Both the position numbers and the translations under genes were made by a program. Positions 48,229 through 56,702 of a DNA stretch of 64,000 bases are shown here, piece by piece. This DNA comes from Roseiarcus sp036489975. GTDB lineage: Bacteria > Pseudomonadota > Alphaproteobacteria > Rhizobiales > Beijerinckiaceae. Positions within the stretch are counted from its first letter, which is position 1. Every line of letters starts with the position of its first letter. The stretch spans positions 62,001-126,000 of the forward strand of contig DASXES010000144.1 of the NCBI GenBank assembly GCA_036489975.1, in the 5' to 3' direction. The notes beneath the pieces are model-generated. The model ran no database searches, was not told where the DNA came from, and saw only the letters and a program-made list of their open reading frames with translations.

Positions 48229-49150
48229 GGCGCGCACAATACCAGTCCCACGTCTCCTTGAGGCCCTCGCGAAGCGAGTAGGCCGGCTTGAGCCCGAGAC
48301 TCACGGTCTTCGACAGGTCGTAGCCCCGATAGGCCTGCCCGTTCGGCTTCGAGGCGTCCCATTCGATCCGGCCGCCCATGCCGGCGACGTCGGCTAGCGT
48401 GTCGACCACGTCGCGGATGCGGTAGACGTGGCCGCTGCCCATGTTGACCGGCCCGTCGATCGCGTCCATCACGCCGAGCGCGATCCGCGCCGCGTCCTTG
48501 ATGTAGACGAAGTCGCGCTGGGCGGAGCCGTCGCCCCAGACGGTGACGTTTCCGCCGCTCGTCTTGGCGTCGTAAAATTTCTTGATCAGCGACGGAACGA
48601 CATTGCCCGTCTCGGTGTCGAACCTGTCGCGCGGCCCGAACAGATTGGCCGATACGATATACGCCCATTGGAGGCCGTAGCTCTCCTGATAGGCTTGCAG
48701 CATGGTGAGCATGGCGAGCTTGGCGTTGGCGTAGCCGGCCTGGGCGGGGTGCGGGGACCCCATGAAGATCATGTCCTCTTTCAAGGGCAGGCCCGGAGAC
48801 GGAAACGGATAGACGGCGCCGGTGCCCATTGCGGTCAGCTTGCGCGCGCCGGCGCGGCGCGAGGCCTCGACGACATTCGTGTTCATCATCACGTTGTCAT
48901 AGAAGAGCGGGCCCTGGTTCTTGAGGCTTCCGAGGATTCCATAGACGCGCGCGGCGGAGTGAAAGACATGATCGGGCCTGAGCCGTGCGAAGGCGGCGAT
49001 GGTCGCGGATGTATCGATGAGATCGCTCTCCGCGCGCGTGAAGGCGATGACATTATCATAGCCTTCGGCCCGCAGATGCGCGACGAGCGCCGAGCCCATG
49101 AGGCCCGCGGCGCCGGTCACCAGAATTCTGTCGGACTTGTTCAGGTTCAT
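48221..49150 (-). CDS. NAD-dependent epimerase/reductase, GDP-fucose synthase/WcaG-like
   Basis: 309 residues from the ATG at 49150, which overlaps the TGA of the upstream gene (ATGA). Rossmann motif TGAAGLMGSALVAHL, a GTGAVYPF segment in the SDR position, and the catalytic YANAK. It resembles GDP-L-fucose synthase and the reductases that finish 6-deoxy-heptose. With the dehydratase encoded just upstream it would convert a GDP-4-keto-6-deoxy sugar to the final deoxy sugar. Product assignment (fucose-like versus 6-deoxyheptose) depends on the substrate of the operon, for which heptose is favoured by the HddA and HddC-like proteins. Confidence 0.9.
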   Translation of the reverse strand: MNLNKSDRILVTGAAGLMGSALVAHLRAEGYDNVIAFTRAESDLIDTSATIAAFARLRPDHVFHSAARVYGILGSLKNQGPLFYDNVMMNTNVVEASRRAGARKLTAMGTGAVYPFPSPGLPLKEDMIFMGSPHPAQAGYANAKLAMLTMLQAYQESYGLQWAYIVSANLFGPRDRFDTETGNVVPSLIKKFYDAKTSGGNVTVWGDGSAQRDFVYIKDAARIALGVMDAIDGPVNMGSGHVYRIRDVVDTLADVAGMGGRIEWDASKPNGQAYRGYDLSKTVSLGLKPAYSLREGLKETWDWYCARHD

Positions 49151-50157
49151 CGGGCGAGGAAGTTCTCGTTGCGCCGCACGCGCTCGCGCCAATATTCGAG
49201 CAGGTCCCGCATGGTGGTCTCGAACGGAATTTCCGGCTCCCAGCCGGTGTGGGTGCGAAACTTCGTCGTATCCGGCACCTGCAGATCGGCGTCGATCGGG
49301 CGCAGGCGCTCCGGATCGAGTTCGACCTTGATGTCGCGCGAGGTCGATTGCCCGATCAAAGTGTCCAGCATGTCGCGAACCGAGCAGGTGTACTGTCCGC
49401 CGATATTGTAGTACGCGCCCGGCGTCGGCTTGACGGTGACCAGCATGTAATAGGCGCGCACGGCGTCACGGACGTCCGCCCAGGTGCGCAGCGAATCGAG
49501 GTTGCCGACCTTGACCACCGGCGGCAGTTTGTTGCCCTCGATCATGGCGATCTGCTTGGCGAAGGTCGACTCGGCGAAAACGTCGCCCCGGCGCGGGCCC
49601 GTGTGGGTGAACATGCGCGTCGTCATGACGCACATCTTGTAGGCCTCGGCGTAATAGCGGCCGACGAGATCGGTGCCGACCTTCGAGATCGCATAGGGCG
49701 ACGCGGGGTGAAAGGTGCATTCCTCGTTGATCGGCAATTTCTCGCGCGGAACGCGGCCGAAAACCTCGGAGGAAGCGCAGACGTGGATGATCGCCTCAGG
49801 CGAGAAACGCCTGAGCGCGCCAAGCAGCCGCTCCGTGCCCTGGATGTTGGTGTCCATCGTGTCGAGCGGCGCGGTGAAGGAGGTCTTCGGGTAGCTTTGG
49901 GCGGCAAGGTGAAACACGTAGTCCGGCCGCGCCGCCTGAACACAATTCTCGATCGACATCGTGTCGCGCAGGTCGGCGTAATGGAGCTTGATCCGATCGC
50001 CGGTGTTGATGTCGTCCAGATGGCCCGAAATATTGTCGAGGGGACTCCGCCAGCGCAGCATGCCGTGGATTTCCCAGTCCGTCTTCTCGAGAAGATAGTC
50101 GAGGAGATGCGAGCCGACCATTCCCGTTATGCCTGTGATCAAGGCGCGCTTAAGCAT
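49147..50157 (-). CDS. GDP-sugar 4,6-dehydratase (GMD/DmhA-like)
   Basis: 336 residues, extended SDR. GITGMVGSHLLDYLLE at the N-terminus, the SSEVFG motif with catalytic Ser and Glu, the YAISK active site, TRMFTHTGPRRGD in the substrate-binding part. It resembles GDP-mannose 4,6-dehydratase and the GDP-heptose dehydratase DmhA. The enzyme oxidises C4, removes water across C5-C6 and gives a 4-keto-6-deoxy sugar. It lies between the kinase gene (60 bp upstream) and the reductase gene (4-bp overlap). Confidence 0.9.
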   Translation of the reverse strand: MLKRALITGITGMVGSHLLDYLLEKTDWEIHGMLRWRSPLDNISGHLDDINTGDRIKLHYADLRDTMSIENCVQAARPDYVFHLAAQSYPKTSFTAPLDTMDTNIQGTERLLGALRRFSPEAIIHVCASSEVFGRVPREKLPINEECTFHPASPYAISKVGTDLVGRYYAEAYKMCVMTTRMFTHTGPRRGDVFAESTFAKQIAMIEGNKLPPVVKVGNLDSLRTWADVRDAVRAYYMLVTVKPTPGAYYNIGGQYTCSVRDMLDTLIGQSTSRDIKVELDPERLRPIDADLQVPDTTKFRTHTGWEPEIPFETTMRDLLEYWRERVRRNENFLAR

Positions 50158-50217
50158 TGTCCCTCTCGTTTCGATGACAGGCGTCAGGTTGGGTGAGTTT
50201 CGAGAACGGTCTCAAGA

Positions 50218-51210
50218 TTACCGACTGAGAATTCCCGCCCCCTGATCCTCGAGGCAGATCTTGACGAAGCTTTTTTGCCCGAAGGTCTCGATCATCTTCG
50301 CCTGAACGGGCTCGGGCGCCATGAACAACAGAAAGCCGCCGCCTCCCGCACCGCACAATTTGCCGCCGTAGGCCCCGAGACGCATGGCTTCGTCATAGGT
50401 TGCGTCGATCTCCGGCAGGGAGACGGAGGTCGAGAACCTGCGCTTCGCCTCCCATCCTTCGCTGACCAGCTTGCCCAGGTCGCGAAGCATGCTGTCCGGG
50501 TTCCGGCTTTCCAGCACTGCGATTCCCTGGTCACAGAGTTCAACCATGCGGGAGAGATCCTTGTTGATCTTCTTCTCTTCGGTGTTCTTCAGCTGCTCCC
50601 GCACCATGGTCGAGGCGTGGCGCTGAATACCGGTGTAGACGAGGCAAAGCGAGCGATCCAAGGCGTCGCGGCATTCGGTCGCCATTTGGGCGGGGCGAAT
50701 GGTAAAGTCGTCCTTGTGGAAGCGATAAAGGTTGAGACCGCCAAACGCCGCATGGATCTGGTCCTGTATGCCGACGTTTTCCTTCAACAGATCTCTTTCC
50801 GTGTGGACCGCGCGCTTGAAGAGATCGAACTTCGTGATTGAGCGGCCGCCCAGGTGCTCCATGAGCGCGATGAATCCGACAGTGAAGGACGACGAGCTTC
50901 CCAATCCCGAATTGCCTGGCAAGTCGGAAATAATCGCGACGTTCAGGGGCCTGTCATAACGCATGTCAAGCAGTGTGGCGCGGATCACATTGTGCTTGAT
51001 GTCTTCGACCCGATCGACGCCTTCGACGATGCGGTAAGTTATGCGATATCGATGTTCCGCAAAATCCGCCATCGGCAGCGCGATCGTATAGATGTACTTG
51101 TCGATCGAGGCTCCCAGCACCGCGCCGGGATGATCATGAAAATACATTGGGTAATCGGTGCCCCCGCCAAAAAAGCTGATTCGAAGCGGGGATCTTGAGA
51201 TGTTGATCAC
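50218..51210 (-). CDS. hddA: GHMP kinase, D-glycero-D-manno-heptose 7-phosphate kinase (HddA-like)
   Basis: 330 residues. Start ISRSPLRISFFGGGTDYP, typical of the HddA branch; the ATP loop DLPGNSGLGSSSSFTVG (residues about 95-112); the C-terminal motif LCGAGGGGFLLF. HddA adds the 1-phosphate to heptose 7-phosphate, before GmhB and HddC act. It is the first gene of the sugar operon (50.2 to 45.8 kb, read leftwards); 285 bp separate it from the upstream glycosyltransferase gene, so the operon promoter may be there. The symbol reflects the family, as heptose kinase activity cannot be proven from sequence. Confidence 0.85.
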   Translation of the reverse strand: MINISRSPLRISFFGGGTDYPMYFHDHPGAVLGASIDKYIYTIALPMADFAEHRYRITYRIVEGVDRVEDIKHNVIRATLLDMRYDRPLNVAIISDLPGNSGLGSSSSFTVGFIALMEHLGGRSITKFDLFKRAVHTERDLLKENVGIQDQIHAAFGGLNLYRFHKDDFTIRPAQMATECRDALDRSLCLVYTGIQRHASTMVREQLKNTEEKKINKDLSRMVELCDQGIAVLESRNPDSMLRDLGKLVSEGWEAKRRFSTSVSLPEIDATYDEAMRLGAYGGKLCGAGGGGFLLFMAPEPVQAKMIETFGQKSFVKICLEDQGAGILSR

Positions 51211-51495
51211 TGAAACGGTCCCCAGCCGAGGGCAAGATTAGAATCCGGAACGCTTTGTGGAACACCCTCCCAAAATCTTAGCGTATCGACTGACGCGCGT
51301 TCGTGCGCAAGGGCACGGATTTGATCTCGAACGCAGGGGACGAGTCAAAATCACGCTTGTCTAAGCAGGCGTTGATTAGCGGCAACGCACATATCACAGC
51401 GATACCCTTGGGTCCAACCTGAATGGAATAGGGAGAGCGGCGCCGCCGGCCGCGAGGCTGAATACGATCAGCGCAATCGCCGACAAGTGAACGGA

Positions 51496-52548
51496 TCAGC
51501 CAAAGCGCTCGTTTGTCTTCAAGTCGTGCGGAAAGTCTTGTCGCGAATCGGCGCGGCTGACCGCGCGACCGACCTGGCGGTCCTTTTGCATCATGGGAAA
51601 TTCGATTGCGGCGCCAGTAGCCAGATGGTCGAAAACCTGCTCGGCGCGCCGGCGCCAGGAATGATGCTGGCGCACGAAATCGCCTGCGGCGTCCACCACG
51701 CGCTGCGTGTCCGGATCGGCTCTGTCCTCGTCGAGCCGTTGGGCCAGGTCCGAACCGTCCGGCGCCACCTGACAGAACGCTTCCGTAGGCAGGATCGACT
51801 CGTATTCGCCGCTGCGGGGCAGGACGCCGAGGAGCCGCGTCCCGGCCGCCAGTCCTTCAAAATTGCGCATCACCAGAGGGCTGAATCCCCCCGTGCGCTT
51901 CGGGTCGTCCAGATCGGGCGGCGTGGTCACGTAATATTGCGCGCTCGAGGTCAGTCTGCCGACTTCGTCGGTCGTCAATCCTCCGCCCTGGGAATAGACG
52001 TAACGAAGGCCTCGCGCTTCGCAATAGGCGAGCAAGGCCTTGTGCAAGGGCTCATAGCGACGACCGAGCCAGAACGCGAAAATCGACTTTTCCTCCTTCC
52101 GCGGGTAGAAAACGTCGGTATAGGCCCCAAAGGGCAGCCAGACGAATTTCGCCAGTGGAAATCGGCGCTTCAGCTCGTCCGTCGCTTCACGGTAAGCGAC
52201 AAAACACGGATCGAGGCGTTCGACCGTCGCGACAAGGCCGATCTTGGTCAACGAAGGCTTCCATGCATCGAGGATGAAATTGGACCGTCGCGCGCGCAAG
52301 TTCAGATACGAGGCGAGATGGATGGCGCCGCTGGGACGGGCGGCGAGCTGAATCCAGAACAGCGCGTCGCAGTCCTTCACCTGGGAGCGAATGCCGCGCC
52401 ATTCGCTGCGCCGCTTCCAGGCCAGCGGGGGCGGCGCGACAGTCCGGACGCCGGGGTGATTCTCCAGTCCTGAAAACAGTGGCGGCAACAACGTGGTCCA
52501 ATAGACGCTCGGATCAAGCGCCGCATTGGAAATCAGACCGAGTTCCAT
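51496..52548 (-). CDS. Glycosyltransferase-like protein (CgeB/GT4-type C-terminus)
   Basis: 350 residues from the ATG at 52548; the open frame extends to 52764 without family character. The N-terminal half is variable (LISNAALDPSVYWTTLLPPLFSGL); the C-terminal half has FAFWLGRRYEPLHKALLAYCEARGLRYVYSQGGGLT, TGGFSPLVMRNFEGLAAGTRLLG and ILPTEAFCQVAPDGSDL, which fits the donor-binding half of GT-B transferases of the CgeB group. The acceptor is unknown; with the heptose operon next door it may transfer the deoxyheptose or another sugar to a surface glycan. Confidence 0.7.
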   Translation of the reverse strand: MELGLISNAALDPSVYWTTLLPPLFSGLENHPGVRTVAPPPLAWKRRSEWRGIRSQVKDCDALFWIQLAARPSGAIHLASYLNLRARRSNFILDAWKPSLTKIGLVATVERLDPCFVAYREATDELKRRFPLAKFVWLPFGAYTDVFYPRKEEKSIFAFWLGRRYEPLHKALLAYCEARGLRYVYSQGGGLTTDEVGRLTSSAQYYVTTPPDLDDPKRTGGFSPLVMRNFEGLAAGTRLLGVLPRSGEYESILPTEAFCQVAPDGSDLAQRLDEDRADPDTQRVVDAAGDFVRQHHSWRRRAEQVFDHLATGAAIEFPMMQKDRQVGRAVSRADSRQDFPHDLKTNERFG

Positions 52549-52935
52549 AGCACCCCCGGAGGCGCCGCTCGTAAACGTTACTTCCCGAATAGCAAAGACA
52601 GGAACGTCGTGCAGCGTCTCGCACCGCAACATTGCACGAGTTCGGCGGCTTTGGCAAACCCCCACGGAGCCGCCTTGCCGCCGCCGCGCGCTCTTCGATC
52701 CATTGGAACTCCGTGGAATCCTTGACTTTTGCGAGAGCAAGGGGGAGGGCGCGCCGGCAGGCAAGGCGCCGGGCGCGGGCAGCTTCCGAGGGTTCGCGGG
52801 CCTCCCTCCGGCGCGGACGGACGGCTTAAACTCTTGAGAAGGACGAAAAACGGGGGGCCTCTGTAGGCGAAAACTTCAGCATTCGGACAAATCGTTCGGG
52901 ACGCGTTAGAAATACATAAACCCGCTCGTTGTTTG
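52549..52935. other. Divergent intergenic region
   Basis: About 390 bp between the glycosyltransferase gene (leftward) and the TadG-like gene (rightward). No gene, strong promoter consensus or repeat was recognised; AT-rich sequence at 52895-52935 is the likely promoter for the TadG-like gene. Confidence 0.35.
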
Positions 52936-54552
52936 ATGACCCCAGTTCACCCGAGGCGCGCGGTCTCACACAGACTCGCGGGCCTCGACAAATGTGGGGC
53001 CGCCCCCGTGTCGACATTCGATTTTGATCGCCTGTTGCGTAACCGCCGCGGCAATGTCGCGATGATGTACGCGCTGGTCGCGCCTGTGCTGGTGTTCGGC
53101 GGCGGGGCGGCGATCGATTATGGCCGGGCGGCGCAGATTCACACGAAATTGAACGCCGCCGCCGACGCCGCCGCGCTCGCCGCGCTGACGCCGACGATGC
53201 TGCAGCAAAGCTCGCAGACGGCCCATGACGCCGCCGTCAACATGTTCAAGGGCCTGACCGAAAACCTTGCAGGCGTGACCGCGAATGCGACCCAGGTGAC
53301 GGTCTCCGTCACGGCCGGCGCCAACAACACGCTCATTCGCACCGTCCACGTCAACTATTCGACGTCGGTCAACACCATCTTCTCCCAGGTGCTGCGCGTC
53401 AACGCGCTGCCGGTGTCGGGGGTTTCGCAGGCCAGCGCCGAGGCGCCGCCCAACATCGACTTCTATGTGCTGCTCGACAATTCGCCCTCGATGGCGCTCC
53501 CCGCGACGGCCGCCGGCATCGCGCAGATGGAGGCTCTCACTCCAAAGCAGGACAGCGGAACCGGCTGCGCCTTCGCCTGCCATCAGGCGAATACGGGCTA
53601 CAACACGAGCACGCCGACAAACAGTCAGACCGACACAGTCTACAATCCTTGCGTGGACGGCACGAGTCCAACCCTGCCGACTTCGGCGATCACCATCAAC
53701 AGCGTTAAATACACGAAAGCCTGGTGCGACGCCTCGAAGAGCCACGTCCAGCTCGACAACTATGCGCTTGCGCGCAAGAACAAAATTACGCTGCGCCTGG
53801 ACGAATTGAACAGCGGCGTTTCGACTCTGCTGCAGACCGCGTCGACGACGACCGCATCATCGGAATTCGCGACGCCGCCGCAATATCGCTTCGCGATCTA
53901 CTCGATGGACTCGCTCTGGTCGATCGGTCTCGCCCAATTGATGGCGCGGACGGCCAACTACGCCACCGGCTGGACGACCGCTTCGGCCACGTTCGGCGTG
54001 ATGGAGATGTTCCAGAACAACGACAAATGCGCCAATTCGTCGTGCAGTTCCGGGACCGCGACCAGTTCCAATAATTACGATGCGCTCGCCGACACCGCCA
54101 CCAACTTCGACGATTCGCTCGGCAAGCTCAGCCAGACGACCTACATCCCCAACCCAGGCAACGGCACCAACCAAACCGGCGACACACCCCAGGAAGTGCT
54201 GTTCATCGTCACCGACGGCGTCGAGGACGAACTGAGCGGAAGCACTCGTCTCCAGCAGGCCATCAATGATCTCGGCAGCGCGCCTTACGGCAATTCGTCG
54301 GGAACCAACTGGTGCACGACGATCAAGAATCGCGGCATCAAGATCGCGATCCTCTACACCGACTATCTCGCCGTTCCGACTGACAGTTGGTACGAGACCC
54401 ATATCGCGCCGGTCCAGACGGATATTGGCCCGGCGCTCCAGGCCTGCGCCACCCCCGGCCTGTTCATCGACGAAGCGAACGACACGAACATCGGAACGGA
54501 TCTCGCCAACCTGTTCAACGCGGCGACCCAATCGGGCCATCTGACCCAATAG
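52936..54552 (+). CDS. TadG-like pilus assembly protein with vWA domain
   Basis: 538 residues from the ATG at 52936 (a GTG at 53008 is an alternative). Residues about 30-70 hold the TadE/TadG prepilin-like segment: RNRRGNVAMMYALVAPVLVFGGGAAIDYGRA, split here as RNRRGNVAMMYALVAP and VLVFGGGAAIDYGRA, the membrane anchor. The remainder is outside the inner membrane and contains a von Willebrand A fold, with the metal-site motif VLLDNSPSM near residue 176 and EVLFIVTDGVED near residue 417. It has eight or more cysteines (for instance CAFAC, CANSSC), probably in disulfides. Tad-type proteins help build Flp pili for adhesion. TadE-like genes follow in opposite direction. Confidence 0.85.
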   Translation: MTPVHPRRAVSHRLAGLDKCGAAPVSTFDFDRLLRNRRGNVAMMYALVAPVLVFGGGAAIDYGRAAQIHTKLNAAADAAALAALTPTMLQQSSQTAHDAAVNMFKGLTENLAGVTANATQVTVSVTAGANNTLIRTVHVNYSTSVNTIFSQVLRVNALPVSGVSQASAEAPPNIDFYVLLDNSPSMALPATAAGIAQMEALTPKQDSGTGCAFACHQANTGYNTSTPTNSQTDTVYNPCVDGTSPTLPTSAITINSVKYTKAWCDASKSHVQLDNYALARKNKITLRLDELNSGVSTLLQTASTTTASSEFATPPQYRFAIYSMDSLWSIGLAQLMARTANYATGWTTASATFGVMEMFQNNDKCANSSCSSGTATSSNNYDALADTATNFDDSLGKLSQTTYIPNPGNGTNQTGDTPQEVLFIVTDGVEDELSGSTRLQQAINDLGSAPYGNSSGTNWCTTIKNRGIKIAILYTDYLAVPTDSWYETHIAPVQTDIGPALQACATPGLFIDEANDTNIGTDLANLFNAATQSGHLTQ

Positions 54553-55260
54553 GGGCGCGGATCCATCGACCAGGCGGATCGAGGCCAGAACGGCCTGGAT
54601 TCGCCTGGGTTTTGCTTTATCCGCGTCCGCCCTTTGCGGGGGCTTTGGCGAATCCACATTCAAGTCCGGCCGCGTCTTGGCCCCTCAGCGCCACTTGTTC
54701 TCGTCGAACCTGAACGCCGGCTGGCGGACTCGCGTCAGGCTTGGCGCCAATGTCGACAACCCGCGGGCGTTTGAAAGGCGCGGCGCTGACCTCTCTTGCC
54801 GGTCGTGACCGGCGATGGGCGCAGTTCCGGCAGCGAGTGAATCCTTTCAATCGCTGGCGGCGCCTTTTTCGCGCCTGTCGCACCTGCCCGGCTGCGATCG
54901 GTTCCGAAGCGTCCCCTCCGCCACGCTGCGCGCGGTTCTCTTCCCCCGCTGCGCAGGGAAGGCGAGCGTCGCCGGGAGGACTGATGCCAGGACTCGATGA
55001 TCGGAACCGATCATCGCCTTCATGGCCGAAGCGCGCTTAGCCCGTCCTCAGACGGGCGTTCTTTAAGAACGCCCTGTGGCGCCCGCGCCGTTGCGCGGAT
55101 CGAAGCGCGGATCAAGTCGCGCTCAAATGGAACGGGTATGAGCCCGTCCCGTCACTCGCTCTGCCCGGTTGGCTATGGACGCGGGGGGAAGGATGGGCGC
55201 CTCCGGCGCCAGCATCTCGGGAGGGCGCGCCGCCATCCGGCGCCGCCGCCCGCCCTTCTG
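54553..55260. other. Intergenic region of about 700 bp with an interspersed repeat
   Basis: Lies between convergent TadG and TadE genes. No gene seen; small open frames in it lack ribosome sites or family character. The right half holds repeat copy B (54987-55143). Confidence 0.5.
54987..55143. repeat. Interspersed repeat, copy B
   Basis: Starts CCAGGACTCGATGATCGGA, with the perfect inverted repeat CGATGATCGG-AA-CCGATCATCG. It ends GTCGCGCTCAAATGGAACGG and on to GTATGAG. It aligns with copy A at 35155-35255 except for an extra block of about 55 bp (about 55038-55092), which itself contains the hairpin-like GGGCGTTCTT-TA-AGAACGCCC. Confidence 0.65.
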
Positions 55261-55911
55261 TCATTCCACGTTGATCGGGCTCGCGACCCGCGGGATCATG
55301 ATGATCGAGTCGTGCAGGGTCATCTTGCTGACCGAGAAATAGATGCCGGTCGGTTCGAACGGGTACTGCACTTCACCCAGCACGACATAGTTGGTGGGGA
55401 CGGTGTTTTTCGCGATGCCGCCGCAAGCCGGATTGTCCTTGGTGTTCGAGCTGGGAAACGCGGAGGCGATCGCTGGATCGATCGAGATCTGACTGCCCGT
55501 CGTGCGGGCTGTTCCGTTCGCGTTCGGCCAGCTGCCGCAGACCGTGCCGGTGGCGGTTCCGTCGCCGTTGACGGTGACCAGCAGTTGCGACACCACTACC
55601 ACGGCGGTGCTGCCGTCGTAGGGGTAGAGGATCAGGTTCGGATAGGCGAGAATCTGGTCTTTCTCGGCCCCGGTGATCGTGGACTGATTGTTGTTGTTGG
55701 CCTGGGCGAAAATATTGGCGACCGTGGTCGCGGCGAGCGTCACTCTGCGCTGCACTCCATAGGCCTGGCCCCCGTAGACGACGAGGCTCATCAGCATGAG
55801 GGTGAGCGGCAGGATCAGCGCCAGCTCGACCGCCGCCAGACCTCGCGCGTCGGCGACGAACGCGCGCGCGCTGCGGCGCAAGGCGTGCGGAGTGCGGGTC
55901 TTACTGCACAT
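55261..55911 (-). CDS. TadE-family pseudopilin-like protein
   Basis: 216 residues. N-terminus: SARAFVADARGLAAVELALILPLTLMLMSLVV (in part: GLAAVELALILPL), the TadE signature with a Glu in the hydrophobic segment, then an extracytoplasmic domain with strands and cysteines. The start overlaps the end of the preceding gene by 11 bp, so the two TadE genes form a coupled pair. Membrane-anchored; takes part in assembling Flp/Tad pili or related surface structures. Confidence 0.85.
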   Translation of the reverse strand: MCSKTRTPHALRRSARAFVADARGLAAVELALILPLTLMLMSLVVYGGQAYGVQRRVTLAATTVANIFAQANNNNQSTITGAEKDQILAYPNLILYPYDGSTAVVVVSQLLVTVNGDGTATGTVCGSWPNANGTARTTGSQISIDPAIASAFPSSNTKDNPACGGIAKNTVPTNYVVLGEVQYPFEPTGIYFSVSKMTLHDSIIMIPRVASPINVE

Positions 55912-56464
55912 AACGGGGCTCGATGCGGAACACCTGGGTCGAGGTCATCAGCATTTTGCCGCTGCCCATGTTCGAGAAATTGAGGCCGAGCGGGCCGCCA
56001 TAGACCGACCACGGATACATCACGACCAGAAGCATGTCGGTGCCGGCGGCGGCGGAATTGGAGCCGACGTCGACCGTCGGCGTGCCGATGAGCTTTCCGG
56101 TCGCGTCGAATTTCGGCAAGAGAGCGCTGACGTTTGTCGTGCCTGCAGGCAGAGGCTCGAGCTCGACGCTCACCTGCGCGCAGTTGAACAGCGCGGTCAG
56201 TTCAGTGCAGACTTGGGTCTGGAATTGCGCCGCCGTCAGCGAGGTGGTCTGATTGGTGAGGACGGTCCTTGCCGCATCCTCCGCCGCCGATTCGAAGAAC
56301 GCCTTGACCAGGAAGATGGAGCCCGCCTGCAAGGTGGCGAGCACGACGCCGATGAAAATCGGAAAGACCAGCGCGAATTCGACCGCGGGCGAGCCGGTCT
56401 CGTTGCCCGCCAGCTTTCGCCCCAGGCGGCTCACGTTCGCGAGGAATTCGACCATGGACCTCAT
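55901..56464 (-). CDS. TadE-family pseudopilin-like protein
   Basis: 187 residues. NETGSPAVEFALVFPIFIGVVLATLQAGS gives the TadE signature (PAVEFALVFPIF), an N-in anchor, followed by KAFFESAAEDAARTVLTNQ and a globular domain with two cysteines. ATG at 56464; an ATG three codons later (56455) with GAGG in front is possible. It is first in the two-gene unit. No tadA, tadB or cpaB genes occur in the window, so the machinery lies elsewhere. Confidence 0.85.
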   Translation of the reverse strand: MRSMVEFLANVSRLGRKLAGNETGSPAVEFALVFPIFIGVVLATLQAGSIFLVKAFFESAAEDAARTVLTNQTTSLTAAQFQTQVCTELTALFNCAQVSVELEPLPAGTTNVSALLPKFDATGKLIGTPTVDVGSNSAAAGTDMLLVVMYPWSVYGGPLGLNFSNMGSGKMLMTSTQVFRIEPRYVQ

Positions 56465-56702
56465 CGTTGCAGAACCACACCCTCGTTTTGGCGGTGAATC
56501 CTGCGCGCCAAGGCCTTACCCCGGCCTTATCCTCGATGCGTAATTTTGCTGAAGATGCGAGCCAATCGGCGCCCGCGGATCGGACAGAATCCGGTCTTCC
56601 GCCGTTAACGCTGTCCGATCGTTAAAGGAATGCGGGCAATGCGCGTCTCGGCTTGGCCCTGCGTCCACAGCCCTCGTTCCTGAGAGCCCGCTTCGACGCC
56701 GT

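Noticed and set aside
56590..56640. TTAA...TTAA near 56605-56625 as a CtrA box
   Set aside because: The spacing is 13 bases instead of 7, so it does not fit the consensus.
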